Source: Polyangium fumosum (GTDB lineage: Bacteria > Myxococcota_A > Polyangia > Polyangiales > Polyangiaceae). Taken from it: 64,000 nucleotides of DNA. A model generated the notes under the pieces. It saw only the letters and a program-made list of their open reading frames with translations, was not told the origin of the DNA and did not search any database. Each line of letters starts with the position of its first letter. Within the stretch, counting starts at the first letter, position 1. Of this stretch, positions 22,024 to 31,000 are shown piece after piece. Where the stretch lies: positions 169,278-233,277 of the forward strand of contig NZ_SSMQ01000008.1 in assembly GCF_005144585.1 (NCBI RefSeq), given 5' to 3'. Both the position numbers and the translations under genes were made by a program.

Positions 22024-22851
22024 TCATCGTCTGGGGGGGGCGGAGGGCACGGACGACGACCATCGATCGATCCCCGTGCCGAGCGAGATCGCATCGAGCT
22101 CACCCATCGCGTCCCGCAGAAACGCGCCATCAAAACCGAGCGACGACGACACCTCCGCCACCAGGCCCCGCGCATCATAACGTCGCTCGACGACGTGCGG
22201 CCCTTGCACCTCGCGCACCACGCGCCCGAGCGCGTCCCGCTCGAACTTCACACACGCGGCGTCGTTCTCGGCCTCGACGAGCGCACCATCCGCGCGATAA
22301 GCGAACCGCTCCTTCGTGCCGTCGGGATAACGAACACACGTCACCCGCCCCAGCGCATCACGCTCGAACGTGACCGCGCGCCCGCTCGCCTGCATGTACT
22401 TCACGAGCCCCCCGCCCGCGTCGTACACGTAGCGCTGACAGCTCCCGTCGAAGCCGATCTCCGCGCTCACGCGCCCGCACGCGTCGCGCGTGAGGGTATG
22501 GATCTCGCCAGCCTCGTTCTCGATCGCCATCCGTTGCCCTTCGGTATCATACCGCAGACGAACCGTCTCGCCTGCCTCCTCACGCAGCGCGAGGTGATGG
22601 AACCCCGTATAGCCAAACCGCACGTGGCGTGCATGGTCCTTCGCCTCGATGGGGTTTCCCTCCGGATCGTACTTGATCCGCAGATGATTCCCGTCGGGCT
22701 CCTCGACCTCGATCAGCCGGAGCGCGTCGTACCTGTACCTCGTGACTCCGCCCCGCGCGTCCCGATGCTCGATGACACGGCCCAGAACGTCGTGGACGAG
22801 CTTCTCCTCGCCCCCGTTCGGGTAGCGGATCCGCGGTACGAAATCGAAGGT
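22024..22851 (-). pseudogene. Rhs core fragment without start or toxin tip
   Basis: Reading on the minus strand, Rhs/YD-repeat sequence begins immediately after the immunity-3 stop codon (RIRYPNGGEEKLVHD) and continues through DALGRVTCVRYPDG and SSLGFDGAFLRDAMGEL. It stops abruptly after GTGIDRW, where an unrelated Ser/Pro/Arg end leads to a stop codon. It matches the middle of the full-length Rhs protein at 28070-32125 (around residues 650-930). It lacks a start codon, the N-terminus and the C-terminal core. It is best read as debris left by recombination. Confidence 0.85.
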
Positions 22852-23379
22852 TCAAGGGTGGCCTGATGCAGCCTCGGGGAATGCCTCTTCGATGATCTTT
22901 ACGACGAGCTGGCGCAGACTGGAACCGCAACCCGGACAACGAAGGATTTCTCGCTTCGCTACCTTCTCGTAGAACATGTCGGAACCTCTACCAGGGTAGT
23001 AATCCCCGGGGGGCATAATAAGCGTATGCCATTGCCTCTTGCAGGAAAAGCAGATGGTATTCGAATACACCGTCCGAACCGACCCCTCGAAGTCGCTGTC
23101 TGTGTATCGATCCGAGAATACCTTTTCGTCGAGCCCAATCGTCTCCGCCTCGGTCTCCCAGTGAAGCAAGTAGATGAGGGCGACCGTGCTATTACGCCCC
23201 CACGGGACCAGGATCAACCTGATGTTTAGGAGATGGTTGAGCTTCCTCCTGATGTATTCCTGGGCTCCGTAGCGTATCTCGTAACCCATCACAACATCGC
23301 CCTCGGATGGGACTGGTGTGCCATGGCTGCAATACACAAATGGATCGAGTCCCTCGGGTCCGATTAACCTCATCTTCAT
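22852..23379 (-). CDS. Presumed immunity protein 3, with a zinc ribbon
   Basis: 175 residues. The ATG has a good ribosome binding site (AGGTGA) lying across the stop codon of the toxin-3 gene, so the two are coupled. The protein has no signal peptide. Residues about 110-155 carry two Cys pairs (CFSCKR and RCPGCGS) that could bind zinc, separated by an aromatic-rich loop. The position directly after an Rhs toxin tip is the standard place for an immunity gene, so I infer that it neutralises toxin 3. GC is visibly lower than in neighbouring genes. No known immunity family recognised. Confidence 0.7.
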   Translation of the reverse strand: MKMRLIGPEGLDPFVYCSHGTPVPSEGDVVMGYEIRYGAQEYIRRKLNHLLNIRLILVPWGRNSTVALIYLLHWETEAETIGLDEKVFSDRYTDSDFEGSVRTVYSNTICFSCKRQWHTLIMPPGDYYPGRGSDMFYEKVAKREILRCPGCGSSLRQLVVKIIEEAFPEAASGHP

Positions 23380-23382
23380 GGT

Positions 23383-24909
23383 TCACCTCAACGCGATCAT
23401 GTGGAGTATGAGCACCTCAGCTTCGGTTGCACCGTCGATCGACTGTGGAATAAGCAACTTCGTCGGGACCGATCCGGAAAAACTGCGGCTTCCAAATCTT
23501 CCAGCAACGTCTGGGTCCGTTGTCAGCGATATCATTGACCGTCGCGGCGTCATCTTCCCGAGGTCAATGCCCCATAGCCCGTGTGCCTGCACGTAATTGT
23601 CCAATGATCCCCAGTGTGCGACGTTTTGTGCATGTGCCGCCTTGGAAGCGCGCAATGCAGCAGCGATGGCCTGGTCCGTGGTAGCTCCTGCGTCCGATGC
23701 AAAGCGGTAAGCATCCCGAGCCGCATCGCTCATCAATAGACCAGTTTGTTCGTGAATGTACAGCTCTTCTCCGAAGTTGGTACCTCTATAGACCCGTGTG
23801 CACCCCGAAAGCCCCAGCGCATCGCTCCACGTCAACGGGTCCGCGACATACCCATACGCCCGCAACCCCCCGAGCAACCCAATCGGATCCTTCGAGACAT
23901 ACGCCCCCATCTCCGGGTCGTGATACCTGAACCGATTGTAGAAAAGCCCCGTCTCGCCATCCTCATACTGCCCCGGAAACCGCCACGGCAGCGCCGTCTT
24001 CTCCACCTCGGCCGCCGCCTTCCCATAGACGTCGACCTCCCCCTGCCACGCGACCCCGCCCCATTCATCGAACACCGCACACGGCGCCCCGACCTGATCC
24101 GCGACGATCGCCCACCGCCTGAGCCCCTGCACCTTCGCCGCCAGCGTGAACGTCCCCGGCTCGAACACCCACGCGATGGGCCCTTCCTTCGTGGAAAGCT
24201 CATGCAGCGGGACATCCCCATCCCATACCCACACGCGCTCCTCCGCGTCCGATATCTTCTTCACCCGGCGCCCGAGCGCGTCGTACTCGAACCGGACCAC
24301 CTTTCCATCCGGCTTCGTGATGCCCACGAGCCGCCCCGCTGCATTCCACGTGTACTTCTCGCGTCGCCCGTCCGGCCACACCTTCGCTGCCCGGTTCCCG
24401 TCGCGGTCGTACTCGAACTTCACGCCATCCGCCGCGACGAGCGCGCCGCCCTTCTTGTACGTCCGCGGCTCGCCCTCGATCGCGGGCTGGATGTCCCCCG
24501 TCGCCGTGGGCCGCCGCCAACGCACGCGCCCACTCGGCTCCGCCGCCGCTGTCAGCCGCGCACGCTGGTCGTGGAAGTACCGCGTGAGACCGCGCCGCGA
24601 ATCGTCGCGCTCCTTCAACAGCGAGCCCGGCTCCCACGTGTACGCGACACGCCGCAGCTCGTCGGTGCCATCGAGCATCGACGTCTCCGCGACGCGCCCG
24701 ATCCGATCCCGTCGCGTGCGCACCGCGATCCCGCCGGGCAACCGCCGCTCGGCTTCGAGGCCCGCCACGTCACGCGTGATCGACGCTCGCCATCGATCGT
24801 CGATCAGCCGGAGCGCGTCGTACCTGTACCTCGTGACTCCGCCCCGCGCGCGGCCGAGGCCGTGTTTCCGGTGGGGCACGCGATTGCTAGCTCGAAGGCC
24901 CCAGGCCAT
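23383..24909 (-). CDS. Orphan Rhs core with ADP-ribosyltransferase-like toxin tip (module 3)
   Basis: 508 residues. The ORF opens with 20 unrelated residues, then Rhs sequence RARGGVTRYRYDALRL that jumps directly to DRWRASITRDVAG; about 280 residues present in the full-length Rhs are missing. The rest follows the Rhs core to the DALGL boundary. The last 141 residues are a unique tip. It has RVYRGTN near its start, SLTTDP in the middle and an EAE near the end, the R-S-ExE layout of arginine-type ADP-ribosyltransferases. It would act inside a target cell. Without PAAR and N-terminus it cannot be secreted by itself, so it is a displaced module that recombination could reuse. Confidence 0.8.
   Translation of the reverse strand: MAWGLRASNRVPHRKHGLGRARGGVTRYRYDALRLIDDRWRASITRDVAGLEAERRLPGGIAVRTRRDRIGRVAETSMLDGTDELRRVAYTWEPGSLLKERDDSRRGLTRYFHDQRARLTAAAEPSGRVRWRRPTATGDIQPAIEGEPRTYKKGGALVAADGVKFEYDRDGNRAAKVWPDGRREKYTWNAAGRLVGITKPDGKVVRFEYDALGRRVKKISDAEERVWVWDGDVPLHELSTKEGPIAWVFEPGTFTLAAKVQGLRRWAIVADQVGAPCAVFDEWGGVAWQGEVDVYGKAAAEVEKTALPWRFPGQYEDGETGLFYNRFRYHDPEMGAYVSKDPIGLLGGLRAYGYVADPLTWSDALGLSGCTRVYRGTNFGEELYIHEQTGLLMSDAARDAYRFASDAGATTDQAIAAALRASKAAHAQNVAHWGSLDNYVQAHGLWGIDLGKMTPRRSMISLTTDPDVAGRFGSRSFSGSVPTKLLIPQSIDGATEAEVLILHMIALR
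23870..24786 (-). repeat. Rhs core repeat copy C
   Basis: Nucleotide sequence nearly identical over about 900 bp to 26107-27037 and strongly similar to 28497-29430. All three end at the AGCAACCCAATCGGATCC-like sequence that precedes the toxin tip. Confidence 0.9.
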
Positions 24910-24912
24910 GGC

Positions 24913-25677
24913 TCATGATCGGCAGTACTTGCCGATAATCTCCCAGGGAGCTTCCCTCATAGCGACGGTTCTAAGTGCGCGTACCAGTCCATCGGTCTCT
25001 GCGCGTGTGAGTGGTGGTTCATGGCCGCCGAATGGCGACGTGAGCGCGATCTCCCATCCAGCTCCAACATCTTGAAGTTTGACGCCTGGTGACTGTGCCC
25101 ATGCCATATCGGGGGTGGGTTCAGTCTTGCGCAAGTATGCCATGCCGATCACCGCACGAGGAGGAGCCTGCTGACATATCTCTGCGACAGATGGGCCGCG
25201 CCCGAATCCAAAACAGAAGGCCCACGAGAGTGGAAATTTTGTACGGATGGACCTGAGTTCGTCGAGCAACTCCTGAATCGCCGTGTGTGGTCGGTGTCTG
25301 TTCGTTTTCGCGAATGCGGCAGTAGGCACCGTCCTTCGGATGTCAACCGAGTGCAACCCTAGCTCGCATGGCAGGGCGCTTGGCGCATACTCGACAATTC
25401 TCTGCTCAAGTGTACCTGTGCGACCATGCCGGAATCGAGCTAGCTCGATCTGCACGGGAAACATACCCTCACGCGCAGCCGCGAGATCCATTGGTCGCGC
25501 CTGACCGGTACCGGTTACAACATCGAACACAGCGTCGAATTCGTCGTCGTCGACACCGAGGGCATTGGTGCGGCGCCACGGCACGTCCACGGTCTCCAGC
25601 CACGAACTCACTGCGCCGACGCCCGATGCGTCGATCCAGTCCGGGCACCACATGCTGAGAACAGCTTCTTCGTTCAT
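24913..25677 (-). CDS. Presumed immunity protein 2
   Basis: 254 residues from the ATG at 25677, which has GGAG 8 bp upstream and lies 16 bp after the toxin-2 stop codon. A longer frame to 25704 would overlap that stop codon. No signal peptide or membrane helix is visible. Features are an N-terminal acidic/Trp segment (SMWCPDWIDA), a central DDDEFDAVFDVV and a C-terminal half with conserved-looking Gly/Pro turns (TSPFGGHEPPLTRAE). I recognise no immunity family. The role follows only from its position between an Rhs tip and the next orphan core. Confidence 0.65.
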   Translation of the reverse strand: MNEEAVLSMWCPDWIDASGVGAVSSWLETVDVPWRRTNALGVDDDEFDAVFDVVTGTGQARPMDLAAAREGMFPVQIELARFRHGRTGTLEQRIVEYAPSALPCELGLHSVDIRRTVPTAAFAKTNRHRPHTAIQELLDELRSIRTKFPLSWAFCFGFGRGPSVAEICQQAPPRAVIGMAYLRKTEPTPDMAWAQSPGVKLQDVGAGWEIALTSPFGGHEPPLTRAETDGLVRALRTVAMREAPWEIIGKYCRS

Positions 25678-25693
25678 CGATAGGTCTCCAACC

Positions 25694-27247
25694 TCAGGGC
25701 CCACACCTGCTCATCTTGCGTACGATGTTTGCTATCTGGTGCTTCTTGAGGAAGAACGCGGATGCCACTTGTCCCACATAGTCTCCGTCTCGGAAGAAAA
25801 AGACCGCAGCTTTTCTGCCTTGGAATGTGGCGAAGTGGCCGATCACTGGGCTTCTTCCAAGTTGGTGGTAGAATGTCTGATTGCTCTGCCGAAGATGGTC
25901 GACGATCGCGCGGACACGATCCAGGTCGTGCCCTTTCATTGCCCGGCGTCCGAGTAGCTCACTTGCGTGCCGGTCCCAGAAGTGATCGTAGATTTCCTGT
26001 TCGGAGAGAGCACGCGTTTGGCGTGTGATCTTGTCAATTGGATACAGGCCGAGCGGATCCAGCCAAGCAAGCGGATCCTCGACGTACACATAGGCGCCCA
26101 GACCCCCAAGCAACCCAATCGGATCCTTCGAGACATACGCCCCCATCTCCGGGTCGTAATACCTGAACCGATTGTAGTAGAGCCCCGTCTCGACATCCTC
26201 ATACTGCCCCGGAAACCGCCACGGAACCGCGGTCTTCTCCCCCTCGGCCGCCGCCTTCCCATAGACGTCAACCTCCCCCTGCCACGCGACCCCGCCCCAC
26301 TCATCGAACACCGCACACGGCGCGCCCACCTGATCCGTGACGATCGCCCACCGCCGCAACCCCTGCACCTTCGCCGCCAGCGTAAACGTCCCCGGCTCGA
26401 ACACCCACGCGATCGGCCCCTCGCTCGTGGAAAGCTCGTGCAGCGGGACATCCCCATCCCATACCCACACGCGCTCCTCCGCGTCCGATATCTTCTTCAC
26501 CCGGCGCCCGAGCGCGTCGTACTCGAACCGGACCACCTTTCCATCCGGCTTCGTAATGCCCACGAGCCGCCCCGATGCATTCCACGTGTACTTCTCGCGC
26601 CGCCCGTCCGGCCACACCTTCGCTGCCCGGTTCCCGTCGCGGTCGTACTCGAACTTCACGCCATCCGCCGCGATGAGCGCGCCGCCCTTCTTGTACGTCC
26701 GCGGCTCGCCCTCGATCGCGGGCTGGATGTTCCCCGTCGCCGTGGGCCGCCGCCAACGCACGCGCCCACTCGGCTCCGCCGCCGCTGTCAGCCGCGCACG
26801 CTGGTCGTGAAAGTACCGCGTGAGACCGCGCCGCGAATCGTCGCGCTCCTTCAACAGCGAGCCCGGCTCCCACGTGTACGCGACACGCCGCAGCTCGTCG
26901 GTGCCATCGAGCATCGACGTCTCCGCGACGCGCCCGATCCGATCCCGTCGCGTGCGCACCGCGATCCCGCCGGGCAACCGCCGCTCGGCTTCGAGGCCCG
27001 CCACGTCACGCGTGATCGACGTACGCCACCGATCGACGCCCGTGCCGAGCGAGATCGCATCGAGCTCGCCCATGTCATCACGCAGGAACGCGCCATCAAA
27101 GCCGAGCGAGGACGACACCTCGGCCACCAAGCCCCGCGCGTCGTAGCGCCGCTCGACGACGTGCGACCCTTGCAGCTCGCGCACCACGCGCCCGAGCGCG
27201 TCCCGCTCGAACAAGATGATACGCCCGCGCGGCCGCATGCTCCTCAT
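25694..27247 (-). CDS. Orphan Rhs core with toxin tip 2 (module 2)
   Basis: 517 residues from an ATG at 27247 with no ribosome binding site. Rhs core starts at about FERDALGRVVREL and runs unbroken to the DPLGL boundary. The tip is the last 116 residues, with no match I recognise. Notable features are a Gln/Arg-rich start, IYDHFWDRHASELLGRR, two His-containing segments (QTFYHQLGRSPVIGHF) and RKAAVFFFRDGDYVGQ. The His/Arg-rich makeup would suit a nuclease, but that is a guess. The ORF lacks the PAAR and N-terminal Rhs parts. Another reading frame just upstream (ATRYVYEE) suggests the 5' end is a frameshifted leftover. Confidence 0.75.
   Translation of the reverse strand: MRSMRPRGRIILFERDALGRVVRELQGSHVVERRYDARGLVAEVSSSLGFDGAFLRDDMGELDAISLGTGVDRWRTSITRDVAGLEAERRLPGGIAVRTRRDRIGRVAETSMLDGTDELRRVAYTWEPGSLLKERDDSRRGLTRYFHDQRARLTAAAEPSGRVRWRRPTATGNIQPAIEGEPRTYKKGGALIAADGVKFEYDRDGNRAAKVWPDGRREKYTWNASGRLVGITKPDGKVVRFEYDALGRRVKKISDAEERVWVWDGDVPLHELSTSEGPIAWVFEPGTFTLAAKVQGLRRWAIVTDQVGAPCAVFDEWGGVAWQGEVDVYGKAAAEGEKTAVPWRFPGQYEDVETGLYYNRFRYYDPEMGAYVSKDPIGLLGGLGAYVYVEDPLAWLDPLGLYPIDKITRQTRALSEQEIYDHFWDRHASELLGRRAMKGHDLDRVRAIVDHLRQSNQTFYHQLGRSPVIGHFATFQGRKAAVFFFRDGDYVGQVASAFFLKKHQIANIVRKMSRCGP
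26107..27212 (-). repeat. Rhs core repeat copy B (mosaic)
   Basis: The toxin-proximal 300 bp (26107 to ~26415) is essentially identical to the full-length gene at 28497-28810. From ~26425 to ~27010 it is instead nearly identical to copy C (24190-24770). The switch lies within about 20 bp. Confidence 0.85.
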
Positions 27248-27408
27248 AGACGTACCGGGTAGCGGATCCGCCGCACGACTTCACTCGTGAGATGTGGAGT
27301 CCCTGGGGAGAACGCCTCTTCGATGCTCATCACGCGGAGTCTCTACGAGTGAGTGCGTGGTGCTGCAATTGGTCGCGTTCCAACCAAGATGTTGTCGGAA
27401 CGCGCCCA

Positions 27409-28050
27409 TTACTTAGATTTCTTCTCGACGTCCAGATGGGAACCTTGGGGAAAACCTCCTTCCTCTGTCTCGGCTCCGGATGGCGGTGACGGGGTCAGTT
27501 GCGGCTTCGCGCGCTGGACCCGCATGATGCTCGAAGTGATGCGCTCGCCAGCCTCCGCCATCCATGCGTCCCTTGCTACGGAACAGCCGACCCGTAACCC
27601 GTTGATGCGCCAACCTTGAATGAACACGTAGTCCGTCGAGCAAACGAGTCCAATCGACGCCAAGCGCAGTTGTCCCGCATCGTCAGAGAAGGTGAAGAAT
27701 TCGAGTCCGTCGACATGACACGGGGGTTCACCAACCTGGAGGACCATGTCGAGGGTGCCAATGAACCCGAATTGATCATCCTCGAGATCGAACCTTGGCT
27801 CGATCCGATCGACCTTTGATAGATCAATTTCCCATGGATGAACGACAACATCCACCGAGAAGAGGCTGATGCCACCAACTTCGATGAACACGCAGCGCCT
27901 TCTGAGGGCGAGTTGCCGCCAGTCTGGGTTCGGCGGCGCAAACGCCGTCGGGATGCCGAGGCCCATCTCCAGAGTTCCGCCGATGTATATTTCGGTGACC
28001 GGATTCTCGGCCAGTGCTGCGAGTAGCTGGTTGATGGCTGAATGGTTCAT
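27409..28050 (-). CDS. Presumed immunity protein 1
   Basis: 213 residues, starting 19 bp after the stop codon of the full-length Rhs gene. No signal peptide or membrane helix. The N-terminal half shows alternating hydrophobic and charged strands (TEIYIGGTLEMGLG, CVFIEVGGISLFSVDVVVHPWEI, IGTLDMVLQVGE), suggesting a beta-rich cytoplasmic protein. The last 25 residues are charged and disordered-looking. GC is clearly below that of the flanking genes. The immunity role is inferred from the position after an Rhs toxin tip. Confidence 0.7.
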   Translation of the reverse strand: MNHSAINQLLAALAENPVTEIYIGGTLEMGLGIPTAFAPPNPDWRQLALRRRCVFIEVGGISLFSVDVVVHPWEIDLSKVDRIEPRFDLEDDQFGFIGTLDMVLQVGEPPCHVDGLEFFTFSDDAGQLRLASIGLVCSTDYVFIQGWRINGLRVGCSVARDAWMAEAGERITSSIMRVQRAKPQLTPSPPSGAETEEGGFPQGSHLDVEKKSK

Positions 28051-28069
28051 GAGTCTCGTCTCGCGGAAT

Positions 28070-31000
28070 TCACCACGGTGTAAAGCCGGGAAGCATCAGT
28101 TGCTGCGGAGTGACGAATCGAAGCGTGCCCTGTGTAGCGCGACCTGTCCCGGCGTCCATCAAGCTCAGCCATGTGCCTTCCGTGTGGAATATCGCTACCA
28201 GGCCCTTGCCCTCATAGAAATGCGTCGGGGGCGCCGTCTTGTTCAGAGTTCCGAGTCCGCGGTGCCTCAGAGTTCCGTCCTGAATGGCGTTGTCGAGCGC
28301 TTCCAGGAACTCCTTGCCGTCAGGCGACTTGCTGTACTTCGGAAACTTCATGCCGAGTGCACGTTCCAGTAGGTGCTTGTGATCGATGTAATGGGCTTTG
28401 AAGTTCTCAGGCTTTCCCTTCTTGATTCTGCATGAGAGGCCAAGCGGGTCGCTCTGTGCCCATGGATCCTGCACGTATGAGTAAGGGCTCAATCCACCCA
28501 GCAGCCCAATCGGATCCTTACTGATATACGCCCCCATCTCCGGGTCGTAATACCTGAACCGATTGTAGTAGAGCCCCGTCTCGACATCCTCATACTGCCC
28601 CGGAAACCGCCACGGAACCGCGGTCTTCTCCCCCTCGGCCGCCGCCTTCCCATAGACGTCAACCTCCCCCTGCCACGCGACCCCGCCCCACTCATCGAAC
28701 ACCGCACACGGCGCGCCCACCTGATCCGTGACGATCGCCCACCGCCGCAACCCCTGCACCTTCGCCGCCAGCGTAAACGTCCCCGGCTCGAACACCCACG
28801 CGATCGGCCCTTCCCTCGTGGAGAGCTCGTGCAGCGGGACGTCCCCGTCCCAGATCCACGTCCGCTCCTCCGAATCCGAGGTCTTCTTCACCCGGCGCCC
28901 GAGTGCGTCGTAATGGAACTTCACGACCGAGCCATCCGGCTTCGTCACCGCGACGAGCCGCCCCGCGGCGTTCCACGCGTACTTCTCCCGCCTCCCGTCG
29001 GGCCACACCTTCGCGGTCCGGTTCCCGTCGCGGTCATACTCGTACGTGACGCCATCCGCCGCGACGAGCGCGCCGCCCTTCTTGTACGTCTGGGGCTCCC
29101 CCTCCATGGCCTGCTGGATGTTCCCCGTCGCCGTGGGGCGCCGCCAGCGCACGCGCCCCTCGGGCTCCGTCGCTGCCGTGAGCCTGGCGCGCCTGTCATG
29201 AAAGTACCGCGTGAGCCCGCGTCGCGAGTCGTCGCGCTCTTTCAAGAGCGAGCCCGGCTCCCACGTGTACGCGACGCGCCGCAGCTCCTCGCCGCCGTCG
29301 AGCATCGACGTCTCGGCGACGCGCCCGATCCGGTCGCGTCGCGTGCGCACCGCGATCCCACCAGGCAGCCGCCGTTCGGCTTCGAGGCCCGCCGCGTCAC
29401 GCGTGATCGACGTACGCCACCGATCGACGCCCGTGCCGATCGAGATCGCGTCGAACTCACCGACGGCGTCACGCATGAACGCCCCATCGAACCCGAGCGA
29501 CGACGACACCTCGGCGACGAGGCCCCGCGCGTCGTAGCGCTTCTCGACGACATGCGGCCCTTGCAGTTCGCGCACGACCCGCCCGAGCGCGTCACGCTCG
29601 AACGTCACGCGTGCGGCGTCGTTCTCAGCCTCGATGAGTGCCCCATCCGCGCGGTACGCGAACCGCTCCGCCGTGCCGTCGGGGTAACGAACGCACGTCA
29701 CGCGCCCGAGCACATCACGCTCGAACACGACCGCGCGCCCACTCGCCTGCATGCTCTTCACGAGCACGCCGCCCGCGTCGTACACGTAGCGCTGACAGCT
29801 CCCGTCGAAGCCGATCTCCTGGATCACACGACCGCACGCGTCGCGCGTGAGCGTATGGATCTCGCCGGCCTCGTTCTCGATCGACATCCGTTGCCCCTCG
29901 GTATCGTACCGCAGACGAACCGCCTCTCCCGCTTCTTCGCGCAGCGCGAGGTGATGGAACCCCGTGTAGCCGAACCGCACGTGGCGCGCGTGATCCTTCG
30001 CCTCGATCGGGTTCCCCTCGGGATCGTACTTGAGCCGCCGGTGGTTCCCGTCGGGCTCCTCGACCTCGACCAGCCGGAGCGCGTCGTGCCTGTACCTCGT
30101 CACCCCTCCGCGCGCGTCATGATGCTCGACCACACGGCCGAGGATGTCGTGGACGAGCTTCTCCTCGCCCCCGTTGGGGTAGCGGATGCTCCGCACGTTT
30201 TTCGCGTCGTCATACTCGATGGCGACCCGTCCACCCATCGGATCCACGACCTCGCGAAGCAGCCCCCGCTTCCAGCGGTATCGCGTCTCCTCGACGAGCG
30301 GATTGATCGCCGCCCGCAAGCGCCCGGCGCCATCGTATCGCCAGCGCCACTCCGCGCCGCATGGGTTCACGTACCGAACCAGGCGATCCCGATCGTACTC
30401 CATGCGCTCCGTCGCCCCATCGGGACGCACGATTGCCGCGCAGTTCCCGCGCGCATCGAACTCGCGCCGTATCTCCCGCCCGAGCGGATCCACCTCGCCT
30501 GACTCCTGCCCACTCTCTGGATCGTAGCGATATCGCGTCACCTTCCCCTGCTGGTTCGTCACTTCCACGACGTTCCCCAGCTCGTCCCGCTGGAAGACGC
30601 GCAGGTTCGAAAGGCTGTCGTCCACGAACGTCTTGCGGTTGCGTTCGTCGTACCGGATCACGTGGTCGTAAATGCCCCCGTCACCCCAGGTCCGTACGCA
30701 CTTCGCGTATTCGTTCAGCCCGTCATACTGGAAATAGAACGAGAGCCCCGTGCGATCGGTCTCCTTCACCAGCAGATGCCCCTTGTACGTGTACGTCTCC
30801 GCGTTCCCGAGCGCATCGACCACGCGCGCCAGGTGGCCTCGTTCGTCGAACTCATACTTTACGTGACGCATCCAGCCTTCGCGCGGATGCGGCACCTTGA
30901 TCTCGCGAAGCCGGTTGTTTCCGTCGTACCCCAGCCGGAGCTTCCGGCCTCCGCTATCTGTCACGCGCGAAAGCCTGCCCCGTTCGTCGTACTCGCACTC

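Noticed and set aside
28070..28435. Calling toxin tip 1 a colicin D-type tRNase
   Set aside because: Only a vague spacing of His, Phe and Gly residues agrees; the diagnostic catalytic residues could not be placed.
28829..30502. Long plus-strand frames opposite the Rhs genes
   Set aside because: Antisense shadow of the YD repeats; Arg/Pro/His-rich, no ribosome binding site, no domain.
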